NCBI GenBank assembly: GCA_029259915.1
Contig: JAJDED010000043.1
Location: forward strand, 118,503 to 182,502
Direction of reading: 5' to 3'
DNA: 64,000 bases
Source: Planctomycetota bacterium
Lineage (GTDB): Bacteria; Planctomycetota; Planctomycetia; Pirellulales; Lacipirellulaceae
Part shown: one piece after another, positions 53,872 through 63,021 of the stretch
Position numbering within the stretch: position 1 is the first letter of the stretch
Layout: each line of letters begins with the position of its first letter
Made by a program: the position numbers and the translations under genes
The notes under the pieces: model-generated
Told to the model about the DNA's origin: nothing
Databases searched by the model: none
Seen by the model: the letters and a program-made list of their open reading frames with translations, nothing else

Positions 53872-55191
53872 ATGAATGAATCCCAGCCCTCCCCCATTCG
53901 TTTCTTGGTGCCGCAAGCGGTCTTGTTGGCTGTACTATTCGTTGGTGGATTGTCATGGAATACTCTTGCACGCGCTGCGAGCCCTCCCGAGTTGGCTGCG
54001 ACTTATGGTCGCGGTGTGCATGCATTCTTTGCTCACCAAAGCAAGTCTGCGGAACAACATTTTTCTCAGGTCATTCAATCAGGTTCCACCGACCCGCGCG
54101 TGTACTACTTTCGGGCGATGACTCGATTAAGAAGTGGACGTCAACACGAAGCGGAAGAGGACATGCGCATTGGTGCGGCCTATGAGGCGCGCAACCCCGG
54201 TGTACGGCATGCTATTGGAAAGGCGCTGGAGCGCGTACAAGGCCCACACCGGCGACTGCTGGAACAGGTTCGCCGACAGGCACGCCTGGATCGAATGCAG
54301 CAGCGTCAACAGCAGACTCGCCAGCGTTACGAGCAATTGCGACAGCGCGAATCGGAAGTGTTGCGTAGTGAAGTGAAAGTTCCTCTTGAACAACTACTTG
54401 AGCCGTCTATGCAGTCGCCTGCTCAGGTCGGGGTTCCGAGTCGATTAGCGGTTGAGGCTTCTCCTCCCAGCCCCCAGCAGCCGGCCATTACGCCAGGACC
54501 TGAGCCGACGGAAACGATAGATGATGATTTGTTCGGCGCACCGGATGAGATGTCGGACGAGGAGCTGTTCGACGATACCCCTGAACCGGCTGCAGAAGAT
54601 GATTTTTTTGGCGAAGTCCCTTCGGAGGAATCGTCAGACGAAAACTCGGACGACCCTTTCGGGGAAACGGGTCCGGAAGAACAGCCGGTCGATAGTGAGG
54701 AGGATCTGTTTGGCGAGCCAGTTCCAACAGAGGAGGCAACCGATGAAGAGGAAGATCCTTTTGCTACATTTCAGCCGGATGACGTGCCGAGCGCTTCAAA
54801 AACCGACTCTTTTGTAGGTGCCCAACCCGACGCAGATGGTTCAGAGCTGTCAGATTTGAAGTCGGAAGATAAAGTGTCCCCAGGCAAACTTATGGGAATA
54901 CTTGGCCGTGTCGTCGGCAGCACCCTGCCCTGGCATGGGTTAGAGATGCCTGCTATTGGGATTTCCCAGGACAACGGCGACAATTTTTCCCAAGTACAAA
55001 CCGTTGGCGAATTGGAATTCGGACCGATGGACGAGGACTCTCAAACGATGCATGCATCGGCCGAATTGCCTGTGGACTCATCTGAACCGATCGCGGAATC
55101 CGCGCTGGAGAGAGCGGTCGAAGCAGGACAAGCAGAGTTGGAGACCGATTCGAGCGAAGAACCCGAAGACGATCCTTTCGGCGATTTCTGA
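53872..55191 (+). CDS. Exported TPR-like protein with repeated acidic DPFG-type motifs
   Basis: 439 residues, ATG with AGGAG about nine bases upstream. A signal or anchor segment lies at about residues 11-36. Residues ~40-125 look like TPR helices (GRGVHAFFAHQSKSAEQHFSQVIQSGSTDPRVYYFRAM), then a coiled coil (~128-166, Arg/Gln-rich). The C-terminal half is disordered, acidic and contains seven similar short motifs: DDDLFGA (217-223), DEELFDD, EDDFFGE, SDDPFGE, EEDLFGE, EEDPFAT and a terminal EDDPFGDF (432-439). The motif is often seen at the C-terminus of planctomycete proteins. Probably a multivalent docking tail. Function unknown. Confidence 0.75.
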   Translation: MNESQPSPIRFLVPQAVLLAVLFVGGLSWNTLARAASPPELAATYGRGVHAFFAHQSKSAEQHFSQVIQSGSTDPRVYYFRAMTRLRSGRQHEAEEDMRIGAAYEARNPGVRHAIGKALERVQGPHRRLLEQVRRQARLDRMQQRQQQTRQRYEQLRQRESEVLRSEVKVPLEQLLEPSMQSPAQVGVPSRLAVEASPPSPQQPAITPGPEPTETIDDDLFGAPDEMSDEELFDDTPEPAAEDDFFGEVPSEESSDENSDDPFGETGPEEQPVDSEEDLFGEPVPTEEATDEEEDPFATFQPDDVPSASKTDSFVGAQPDADGSELSDLKSEDKVSPGKLMGILGRVVGSTLPWHGLEMPAIGISQDNGDNFSQVQTVGELEFGPMDEDSQTMHASAELPVDSSEPIAESALERAVEAGQAELETDSSEEPEDDPFGDF

Positions 55192-55379
55192 GATTTTTCC
55201 AAACCGCGCGATTCTGGTTCTTTAAGAAAGCTACGGAGAAAATAGGCAAACCGTTAGTGGAGCGGAGTGCGGCTTGCGACCTTCTGCAATCAAGGTGGAT
55301 TTTTTTACGAAAAATCCAGGAATTTTCGAGGCAGCGTTCGGGTGCTTTACGTGATTTCTAACTCGTGTATAGTGATGCC

Positions 55380-55850
55380 ATGAAATGCCCTTTTTGCCGC
55401 ACTGATAACGATCGCGTTGTTGACTCGCGCGCCTGCCAAGATGGCTTTGCGATTCGTCGTCGCCGGCAGTGTCTCAAGTGCCGACGGCGATACACGACTT
55501 ACGAGCGCATCGAAGAATCTGCCATCAAAGTCGTCAAGAGAGATGGCACTCGGGTTCCCTTCTCCCGGGAAAAAATTAAATCTGGCTTGGAGAGGGCTTG
55601 CTGGAAGTTGCAGATCGTCGAACGCGATATCGAACGCACCGTCGCGGCAATCGAAAACGACGTGTACAGTTCTTTTGAAACCGAAATCGATAGCCGACGG
55701 CTCGGGGAATTGGTAATGGATCATTTGCGTGATTTAGATCAGGTGGCCTACGTTCGTTTTGCCAGCGTCTACCGACAGTTTACCGACGTGGGCGATTTCG
55801 TGGACGAATTGCGACCTTTCCTATCCAAGTCGAACCAAACGCCTCGATAA
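55380..55850 (+). CDS. nrdR: Transcriptional repressor NrdR
   Basis: 156 residues from the ATG at 55380; the frame opens earlier but MKCPFC is the standard N-terminus. NrdR represses ribonucleotide reductase genes in response to nucleotide levels. It has a zinc ribbon (C3, C6, C31, C34), then RRYTTYERIE, the basic VVKRDGTRVPFSREKI and the ATP-cone domain (EKIKSGLERACWKLQIVERDIERTVAAIENDVYSS). Normal length. No ribonucleotide reductase gene is in the window. It precedes tRNA-Ala by about 100 bases. Confidence 0.95.
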   Translation: MKCPFCRTDNDRVVDSRACQDGFAIRRRRQCLKCRRRYTTYERIEESAIKVVKRDGTRVPFSREKIKSGLERACWKLQIVERDIERTVAAIENDVYSSFETEIDSRRLGELVMDHLRDLDQVAYVRFASVYRQFTDVGDFVDELRPFLSKSNQTPR

Positions 55851-55951
55851 GCAGTGTGTACTCGCATGGGTACGTCTTGGTCGTCTAAGCGCACTAAGAG
55901 GCGGCGCCTGGACAGTGACACGCATTGCCCTTAAAATTTTCCTCATTCACT

Positions 55952-56024
55952 GGGGCGGTAGCTCAGTTGGGAGAGCGCTGCGTTCGCAATGCAGAGGTCG
56001 AGGGTTCGAGTCCCTTTCGCTCCA
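55952..56024 (+). tRNA. tRNA-Ala (anticodon CGC)
   Basis: 73 bases: GGGGCGG acceptor stem with the G3:U70 pair that identifies alanine tRNA, D arm GTAGCTCAGTTGGGAGAGC, anticodon stem-loop CTGCG-TTCGCAA-TGCAG with CGC, T arm GAGGG-TTCGAGT-CCCTT, and discriminator A. CCA is not encoded. Confidence 0.95.
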
Positions 56025-56118
56025 CTCTGATTTATCCTGACGGAACATTCTTCCTTCGTCCTGCCGGTCTGCGAGGGCAACCGCTACTCTGTCGAGCCAC
56101 TACTCTCGTTGGCTGACA

Positions 56119-56949
56119 TTATTCTTTCACTGCACCGAGAGTCATTCCCGATACGAGGTAACGACTTAGCAACATGAACACTAGTACGACGGGGATGCTC
56201 ACAAGGATCGAAGCTGCGGCGTAAAGTCCCCATTGCGTCGACATACTCGACTGAAAACCTTTGATGCCCAAGGGCAAGGTAAACATCTCGCGATCTTGGA
56301 GCACTTGGGCTGCTACGATATATTCGCTCCACGCTGTCATGAAACTAAACAAGGCAGTGATCACAAGCCCCGGTTTTGCCACTGGTAAAATGACCTTGGT
56401 GAATGCGCTAAACTGACTGCAACCGTCAATCTTGGCAGCTTCTTCGAGCGAAATGGGGATCGTGTCGTAAAAACCTTTCATCTGCCAGATGCAAAAGGGC
56501 AATGCTGTCGAGACATAGAAAATCGAAAGGCCCCAAAAAGTGTTGATCAGCCCCAATTTGGCGATCATGATGTACAGCGGCAGCAGGAGCATCGTTGCGG
56601 GAAACATCTGCGTTGTCAAAATCGATAGCATCATCGCCTGCCGACCGACAAACTGAAAGCGACTAAAGGCATAGCCGCCCATCGATGCCAGTACGACGCC
56701 AAAGGTGGTGACCGCAGCAGAAACGAGCAGCGAGTTCCCGAGCCAACGCAAAAACGGTTGCTCAGTAAAAAGTTGTCGGTAGGAATCGAGCGTCCAATTC
56801 TCGGGGATCAACTCCCACTCGGTACTGCGCAATCGGTCGCCGGGCCGTAACGAGATCGAAACCACGTCAAGAATTGGCCATAGCGCGATCGCGACGAACA
56901 GCAGTAATACTACGTGACGCAAGGCGGTAAGGGTACGTGGTTCGTTCAA
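56119..56949 (-). CDS. ABC sugar importer permease, MalG type
   Basis: 276 residues. The start overlaps the stop of the upstream fusion gene (ATGA), so they are translated together. Six membrane spans, the first at VVLLLFVAIALWPILDVVSI. The EAA motif for the ATPase contact is ISLEEAAKIDGCSQFSAFTKVILPVAKPGL (about residues 186-215). The RSTEWELIPENWTLDSYRQLF segment is typical of MalG-like subunits. It forms the second half of a binding-protein-dependent importer for maltodextrin-like sugars. Last gene of the starch locus; no ATPase follows. Confidence 0.93.
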   Translation of the reverse strand: MNEPRTLTALRHVVLLLFVAIALWPILDVVSISLRPGDRLRSTEWELIPENWTLDSYRQLFTEQPFLRWLGNSLLVSAAVTTFGVVLASMGGYAFSRFQFVGRQAMMLSILTTQMFPATMLLLPLYIMIAKLGLINTFWGLSIFYVSTALPFCIWQMKGFYDTIPISLEEAAKIDGCSQFSAFTKVILPVAKPGLVITALFSFMTAWSEYIVAAQVLQDREMFTLPLGIKGFQSSMSTQWGLYAAASILVSIPVVLVFMLLSRYLVSGMTLGAVKE

Positions 56950-59285
56950 TTGACACGCTCGGTGGCCTGAGTTTTGTGCAAGAAAAACATTGAGAACACG
57001 ACCAGCATCAGGAAGATAACCATCGACAGCGCCGCTCCGTAGCCGTATTGGTAAAGATTAAACACCGCTTTGTAGACGTAGGAAACCAGTATATGAGTCT
57101 GGTCCGCCGGCTCTCCGCCGTTCGAGACGAGCCACACAACGTTCAGGTTATTGAAGGTCCAAATGGCTCCCAAGGTGACCGCCGGAATGAGTACCGGCTT
57201 GAGCATCGGCAACGTGATATTCCAGAACTGTTGCCAACGCGTTGCTCGGTCGATTCGCGCTGCTTCATAAAGTTCCTGCGGAATTCCCTGCAAGCCGCCC
57301 AAGGCGATGATCATCATAAACGGAAAACCGAGCCAGACGTTAGCGATAATGCAAGCGGCAAAAGCCGGATTGGGTAAATTCAACCAATCGATAACTTCAA
57401 GCCTTAACAATTCTGGCAGGTAATAATTGATAGCAACAATTGCATGGTTCACTGCGCCGAATTCGTAGTCGAACATGCCTCGCCAGGTGAGCGCTGTGAT
57501 GTAGGCAGGTACGGCCCAGGGAATAATCAACAGCAAGCGATAAAATGCTTTTCCACGTATCGGGCCGTTGATCACTACCGCCAGTAGTACACCGATTGAA
57601 ACATGCAGAGAGACGTTAATGGCAGTCCAGAAAATGGTCTTTAAGAAGACCCCCCAAAACTTTGTCGCTTGATCGCCGATGAAAATGTCCGTGTAGTTTT
57701 GCAGGCCGACGATTTCCCAAGTGCGAAAACTCTGTAGCGACATATTGGAAAACGATAGTACGACGTTGAAAACGAGCGGGAAAACAACAACGAGAAAAAT
57801 AGCAAGCAACGAGGGCAGAGCAAACGCATAGGCCAAGCGGTTGTGCCGCAAGTCGCGTACAAACTCGACGAAACTGTGACGCTGCCAGGCGAGCAGTCCT
57901 AGCAGCAGCGTCATACCTGCGTAGGGCAACAGCGGCGCGGTGACTCCCGGCTGAACAATGCTGGTCAGTGCTATGATTTTTCTCTCGGCACCTTGCTGCA
58001 TCTTGCGTGTGGCTGTTGCAGCTGTGATATTCCCCGACATTAGTAATTGATAGGGCGGCCGCATCGCATCCCATACGGCGCGCATCTCAGTGACCAGTGG
58101 CATCACTCGCCCACTTTGCGTCAGGGCGAGTGAAGTGATGAGCGTCGGATCTTGCTTCAAAAGCGGATGGTCGCGTAAGCTCAAACGCGAAGGGATGATT
58201 TTTTGCTGCTCTAAAAAGGCCCGTTGCGTAGGCGTATCAGTGAGAAACTGAATCAAATGAATCGCATTTTCAGCCCGATCTCCTTGGGCAGCTACGCTGA
58301 GGCTGTAACCCTTCGGCGACACCATCGACACCATCGGCAAGCCGGTCGAAGACACGACTGGGAGCGGGGCCACCACGGCGTCGATCCCTTCAGCAGAAAG
58401 GTAGTCTTGCCAGCTCCAGTCGCCATCGATCAGCATGGCAGCCTTGCCAGCCAAAAACAATTCGCGGGCGGCGTTGTAGTCGGCAGAGACCGGCAAGACG
58501 TGGTGCTTGGTTTTTAGGTCGGCCACAAACTGATAGGCGGCGATCGCTTCGGGAGTGTCCAACTCGGGCACTGGTGGTGCCTCCGAACGACCATCGCCCG
58601 CTTCGTCATTGGCAAAAACCCACGCACCATGGCCAGTGAGAAAAGGAATCACGAAAAAGGGTTCGGTGTAGTTCCAGACGATGCCAAACCGATCGGGCCG
58701 TCCATTGCCCGTATGGTCCACAGTGTTGGTCTTAGCGGCAGCGATTAATTCGTCGGTGGTCTGCGGCGGTTCTTTGAGGAGGTTGCGATTATAAATCAAC
58801 GCCAGATGATTGCCGAATCGGTCGCCGACAAATACTAGCTTACGGATGCTCGGATCTACTTTGTCGGACAGAATCGCTAATGTTCGCGGATCGAACTGCC
58901 GCTGCACCTCAGGTGGAAACCACGGCGCCATGTCTTGCACGGCACCGATCTCGTTGTAAACCCCCAACGTGTCCCAGGGGCCATAGACGATATCTGGCCC
59001 AGCACCGACAAGCACTGCAGACTCCAGCCCACTGCGCAGTTCCTCGGTTTCCTTGTAGAGTGCTCGGACGTCAATGCCCGGGTTCTGCTGCTCGTAGTCT
59101 TCGATACGGCTATCGAGAACCGCCCGATCTGCTGGTCGCATTTGATGCCAAAGCGTAACGATCTGACGTGGGTCCTGTTTGCCGCAACCAACGAGCAACG
59201 TGAGCAAGACAAGAAGTTTATTAACCGTGCCAGCCTGCCCTCTCGCAAAAAGCTCGGCAAAACGTTGCAAACCAACCCATACCAT
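56946..59285 (-). CDS. Fusion of sugar-binding lipoprotein and ABC permease (MalE-MalF type)
   Basis: 779 residues, with GAGGAG overlapping the upstream gene's stop codon, about 12 bases before the ATG. N-terminal LLVLLTLLVGC (lipobox, C34) makes it a lipoprotein. Residues ~45-420 are a family 1 binding domain (VTLWHQMRPADRAVLDSRIEDYE, AMLIDGDWSWQDYLSAEG, PMVSMVSPKGYSLS). A membrane segment around 450 leads to a MalF-type permease with six spans and the EAA loop (IPQELYEAARIDRATRWQQFWNITLPMLKP). Two normally separate subunits are joined on one chain. Frameshift artefact is unlikely, as the frame is continuous for 779 codons with good permease and binding-protein halves. Confidence 0.9.
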   Translation of the reverse strand: MVWVGLQRFAELFARGQAGTVNKLLVLLTLLVGCGKQDPRQIVTLWHQMRPADRAVLDSRIEDYEQQNPGIDVRALYKETEELRSGLESAVLVGAGPDIVYGPWDTLGVYNEIGAVQDMAPWFPPEVQRQFDPRTLAILSDKVDPSIRKLVFVGDRFGNHLALIYNRNLLKEPPQTTDELIAAAKTNTVDHTGNGRPDRFGIVWNYTEPFFVIPFLTGHGAWVFANDEAGDGRSEAPPVPELDTPEAIAAYQFVADLKTKHHVLPVSADYNAARELFLAGKAAMLIDGDWSWQDYLSAEGIDAVVAPLPVVSSTGLPMVSMVSPKGYSLSVAAQGDRAENAIHLIQFLTDTPTQRAFLEQQKIIPSRLSLRDHPLLKQDPTLITSLALTQSGRVMPLVTEMRAVWDAMRPPYQLLMSGNITAATATRKMQQGAERKIIALTSIVQPGVTAPLLPYAGMTLLLGLLAWQRHSFVEFVRDLRHNRLAYAFALPSLLAIFLVVVFPLVFNVVLSFSNMSLQSFRTWEIVGLQNYTDIFIGDQATKFWGVFLKTIFWTAINVSLHVSIGVLLAVVINGPIRGKAFYRLLLIIPWAVPAYITALTWRGMFDYEFGAVNHAIVAINYYLPELLRLEVIDWLNLPNPAFAACIIANVWLGFPFMMIIALGGLQGIPQELYEAARIDRATRWQQFWNITLPMLKPVLIPAVTLGAIWTFNNLNVVWLVSNGGEPADQTHILVSYVYKAVFNLYQYGYGAALSMVIFLMLVVFSMFFLHKTQATERVN

Positions 59286-59294
59286 TGCCAGAAT

Positions 59295-61295
59295 TTACTC
59301 CTCAGCAGACAATTCTGCGAACACCACTGCATCGAGAGCTGGGATCGTGAGGGTCACGGTGCGTTCCACGCTCTGTAGGGGCAAAGAGTGATTGTTGTCA
59401 GCCGCATGGAAAATCTGTTCGAGCCTCGCATTATTGCTCGGCTTGTACTGCCATTCAAAATCTGTTGCACCTCGATTGATAACGACCAACACCGACTCTC
59501 CGCCTAGCTTACGCCTGAAAGCAAAAAAATTCGCTTCGTCATCATGGTCGACGAGTCGCATTTCTCCGCGCCGAAGCACAACCGACTCGCGGCGTAGCTG
59601 AATAACATCTTGGTAATAATCGAACAGTTCTCGCTCAAACCCGATCGGGTCTGGTGTGCGAGCGCGATCGAGTGGATCGGCGGCTTGATCTGCATACGTA
59701 AGGTCTTCCCAAACCATCGGCATTCGGTCACATGGGTCGTCTGCACCCCACATACCCGCCTCGGTTCCGTAATAAATCATCGGTGCACCGAGATAGGTCA
59801 TCTGCATCAATGCGACCAGTCGTTGAATGCGTCGTTGCTGCGTGTTGGGTGCAGTGACTTGGTACGCAGGATTGGATCGCGGGGAGACGGCTTCCGAAAC
59901 ATCGTAGTCAAATCGATCGGGCTGGCGGTAATTGCCCTCGCCAGCATTCACGATCATCGAGGCAATGCGATCGGTATCGTGCGAATCAACTAAGTTTTGT
60001 AATGCAAATTGCATGGGTACGGGGTACACTTCGCGACGTTGTTGAAGCTGCAAACCAAAATCGTGTGCTGTCAGCTTGCCGTCGATCAAAAAGCCTTTGA
60101 CGAGAAATGCGAACCCGTGATAGTTCATCGTGCCCGAGAAGCGACCATCGACCAAATGCTGGCGGGCGTCGCCCCAGAACTCTCCGACGGTGTAGGCTTC
60201 TGGGTTAAGCTCTCGAACCAGCGTGTTCCAGTCCTTCCAAAATAGCGGCGGAACTTCGTTAGCGACATCCAATCGCCACCCATCAATCCCATCGGACGGA
60301 TCGCCATCGCCATTCGGATCCATCCAACGGCGCGTGACATCAAACACATACTGCTTGGGGCCAGGATGCAAATCCTTTCCACCGGGCGCATCGGAGAACT
60401 CGGGCAACGATTCGAAGCCCCACCAACTTTTGTAGTGAAATTCGTTTTGAGAAGTGTTTGGGTCGTCGAAATGCTGAACGATGTACCAGTCTTTGTACGA
60501 CGACTGTTGTTGCTTCTCGCGCAAATCGGCAAAAGCAAAAAAGTCGCGGCCTGTGTGGTTGAATACGCCATCAATAATCACCCGCATCGAGCGGTGGTGA
60601 AGTTGCTGGACTAACTCCAGAAAGAGTTTGTCGGCCGCAGTCCACTGCCACGTCCGTGGATCGCTTGTTTCGCTGGCGATCAATGCAAAATCGCCTTGAG
60701 GATCGGGGCCAAAGTAGGGATCGATGTGGTGCATCGAGGCACCATCGTATTTGTGCAGCGACTTTCCGTAGAAGACGGGGTTGAAATAGAGAGTGTTAAT
60801 GCCAAGCTCTTCGAGATAGTCGAGCTTGTCGAGTACCCCTTGCAGATCGCCACCGTAACGACGATGAAAAACGCCACCCTCGTAGAAATCGTCCTTGATC
60901 TGTTTTTCCCAATCGCTTTGCGCGTACCAATCACCCGTCCAGGGAGTAACTTCCCACGATTCGGGCACGTCGGTTGATTCAAGTGAGGCACGTGTCGGAT
61001 CGTTGGTCGGATCGCCATTGCGGAATCGCTCAGGAAAAATCTGATAAAAAACAGCATCAGCCACCCAATCGGGAACAAAGGGTGCCACTAGTTTCGCATC
61101 GAGAGATTGCTGATCAACCTTTGGTAAAGGCGATTCGGGACGCGCGATCGTGGTTGCCACAAGCGAGACGTTGTCCTCGGTATGCTCTTGCTTGGCCTGG
61201 CAGCCAGAGGAAATCAGCATGGCCACCAGCGCCAGCATCAGAACTACGGAGTACCAAAATTCAGCAGCCTGCGAATTCTTTGCCCTCAATTTCAT
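59295..61295 (-). CDS. Lipoprotein GH13 alpha-amylase family enzyme
   Basis: 666 residues, AAGGA nine bases before the ATG. Signal with lipobox LVAMLISSGC (C32). The GH13 domain has an N-terminal extension, then conserved regions DGVFNHTG (242-249), GWRLDVANE with the nucleophile D343, VGEFWG with the acid E372 and LVDSHDTDR with D440, as in neopullulanase, cyclomaltodextrinase and maltogenic amylases. Substrate is probably maltodextrin, pullulan or cyclodextrin at the outer face of a membrane. It is nine bases upstream of the fused transporter gene, so breakdown and uptake are co-expressed. Confidence 0.93.
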   Translation of the reverse strand: MKLRAKNSQAAEFWYSVVLMLALVAMLISSGCQAKQEHTEDNVSLVATTIARPESPLPKVDQQSLDAKLVAPFVPDWVADAVFYQIFPERFRNGDPTNDPTRASLESTDVPESWEVTPWTGDWYAQSDWEKQIKDDFYEGGVFHRRYGGDLQGVLDKLDYLEELGINTLYFNPVFYGKSLHKYDGASMHHIDPYFGPDPQGDFALIASETSDPRTWQWTAADKLFLELVQQLHHRSMRVIIDGVFNHTGRDFFAFADLREKQQQSSYKDWYIVQHFDDPNTSQNEFHYKSWWGFESLPEFSDAPGGKDLHPGPKQYVFDVTRRWMDPNGDGDPSDGIDGWRLDVANEVPPLFWKDWNTLVRELNPEAYTVGEFWGDARQHLVDGRFSGTMNYHGFAFLVKGFLIDGKLTAHDFGLQLQQRREVYPVPMQFALQNLVDSHDTDRIASMIVNAGEGNYRQPDRFDYDVSEAVSPRSNPAYQVTAPNTQQRRIQRLVALMQMTYLGAPMIYYGTEAGMWGADDPCDRMPMVWEDLTYADQAADPLDRARTPDPIGFERELFDYYQDVIQLRRESVVLRRGEMRLVDHDDEANFFAFRRKLGGESVLVVINRGATDFEWQYKPSNNARLEQIFHAADNNHSLPLQSVERTVTLTIPALDAVVFAELSAEE

Positions 61296-61333
61296 CTTGA
61301 AATCCTTAACTCCCTCGAAATGCTTTCTGATGT

Positions 61334-61376
61334 GAAAAAAATGGCTGGCCGCGACTGCCCCAACTCGCGACCAGCC
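61334..61376 (-). terminator. Rho-independent terminator after the PEP-CTERM gene
   Basis: On the minus strand GGCTGGTCGCGA and TCGCGGCCAGCC form a hairpin followed by ATTTTTTT. It lies just past the stop at 61391 and before the GH13 gene. Confidence 0.85.
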
Positions 61377-61390
61377 TAAAAAAGCTTTGG

Positions 61391-62935
61391 CTAGCTGCGC
61401 CGGCGCGTCAACAGTCCGAGCGAGCCTAACAGCAACATCACAGCCGTCGTGGGTTCGGGAACCGCACCGACAGCTGAGAGAGCAGGCACGGCTAGCGTAA
61501 CGAACTGATCGCCGGCAACGGTACTCAGATCGACGCCCGCAAAATCACCCGTAAAACCACCCGACCCGTCGCCACCCAGGTTGCCCTGGAGTACGCCCGT
61601 GCCGCTGTACTGGTTGGCGGAAAAGTCATACCCGCTGCTATTCACAAACGCCAGAATCTTCACATCGGCGAGTGCAGCAGGATTGCCAATTTGGTCAAGC
61701 GGAATGGAGAACTCGATGCCTGTCGTGACATCTCCAGGATTTCCGGTGGTTGGATCGGCGTAATTGTTCACGCCACCATCGCCACCAACTCCAGCATTGT
61801 TGCTGTTGTCAATCGCGAGCCGAAGATCGACCACACTGTTATCAAAGCTGCGGTGATTCAGAGCATTGCTGGCGTCGTCCGAGTCGACTGGCAAGACGAA
61901 CTCCAACTCGGGTACAGCACAACCACCACCGCCATCGGTGGAATCTGCCGAACAACCACCGTCGAGGCTTAACGCGTAGTTCTGATCAATCAGTTCGCCT
62001 TGGCTAAGACCCGGCAGGATGCTGCCAAAAAGCAGGTCGGATGTTTGCGGTCCGCCATTGAACGGCGCAAACGATTGGTCCGTGACCAGGCGATCGGTCG
62101 CGTAACGTGATTGCCAGATCGCTAAGTCGTCGGCATCGACGTCGGAGTCCTGGTCGGCGTTGCCACTTTGCAACGGAACCTCGCCACCGCCTGCATCGAC
62201 GGTGCCAGCGTTTTGCTGCCAACGCAAGAAGTCGGCACCATCAACATCAAAGTCGTTCTCAAAGTCGGCTGGTGAGACACGCATGACACGATTGTTCCCC
62301 TGTGGCCCAATCTGAATGCCTGCGGCGACCACGTTGCCAGCCGTGCCTTGGGTGAGGTCTGCGTAGTGGGCATTGACGGCGTAAAAATTGACCGGGTTAA
62401 TGGGACTGGGCGCGCCGACGGTTTCTTTGCCGTGGCTAAATGCCAACGCGTAGTCTGCTTGAAAGCCAGCATCGAAGGTCATGCCATCGATCTTGTTTAA
62501 GCCACCAGTGTTGTCTAGATTTCCACCGTTCGCCGGGAATCCACCACAGCAGAACGAGTCGAAGCCGTTGGGCACGTTGTTGTCACCAGGGGTGAAAGCG
62601 TCTCCATCGATCGTGCTAACGCCACCTGCCACCGAGTCAATAAAAATTTGCATCTTATTGAAATTTGTTTCCAGATTGCCAGCAATAACCATGTACAGCC
62701 GACCGTTTTCGATTTTTCCGAAAACCTGATCGATCTCCGAACCGCCCCCAGAGGCGAGTAGATCGGGAAGTGTGGCATCCCCAAATTGGGTATCCGTATT
62801 TTGCGTCGACAACAAAGCGTAACCGTCAGCAACGCTCGCGTTGCCGTCAATTGTCGGCTGTGCCAAGGCGGTACCGGCGGTCGCCACCACGACTGACAGT
62901 ATTGCGGAACAAACAAACCAGTTCATTTTTCTCAT
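61391..62935 (-). CDS. Secreted PEP-CTERM protein with split beta domain and internal dockerin-like segment
   Basis: 514 residues from the ATG at 62935 (AGGGAG nine bases upstream; an earlier ATG lies in the ribosome site itself). Signal sequence ~5-25. Residues 27-215 (PTIDGNASVADGYALLSTQN, GRLYMVIAGNLETNFNKMQIFIDS) and 310-480 (ALSLDGG, TGIEFSIPLDQIGN, ILAFVNSSGYDFSANQY) look like two halves of one DOMON-like beta domain found in other planctomycete PEP-CTERM proteins. Between them, 226-280 is a dockerin-like segment (NDFDVDGADFLRWQQ, NADQDSDVDADDLAIWQ). The end is VPEPTTAVMLLLGSLGLLTRRRS, a PEP-CTERM signal. Probable carbohydrate-linked surface protein. Confidence 0.8.
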   Translation of the reverse strand: MRKMNWFVCSAILSVVVATAGTALAQPTIDGNASVADGYALLSTQNTDTQFGDATLPDLLASGGGSEIDQVFGKIENGRLYMVIAGNLETNFNKMQIFIDSVAGGVSTIDGDAFTPGDNNVPNGFDSFCCGGFPANGGNLDNTGGLNKIDGMTFDAGFQADYALAFSHGKETVGAPSPINPVNFYAVNAHYADLTQGTAGNVVAAGIQIGPQGNNRVMRVSPADFENDFDVDGADFLRWQQNAGTVDAGGGEVPLQSGNADQDSDVDADDLAIWQSRYATDRLVTDQSFAPFNGGPQTSDLLFGSILPGLSQGELIDQNYALSLDGGCSADSTDGGGGCAVPELEFVLPVDSDDASNALNHRSFDNSVVDLRLAIDNSNNAGVGGDGGVNNYADPTTGNPGDVTTGIEFSIPLDQIGNPAALADVKILAFVNSSGYDFSANQYSGTGVLQGNLGGDGSGGFTGDFAGVDLSTVAGDQFVTLAVPALSAVGAVPEPTTAVMLLLGSLGLLTRRRS

Positions 62936-63021
62936 CGTTCTATTCTCCCTCATTCGTGTGTTGCGAGACGACCTCTATGCAAGTGGCCTTCTCGTAGAAA
63001 AGAAATTGAATCCATCGTTAA

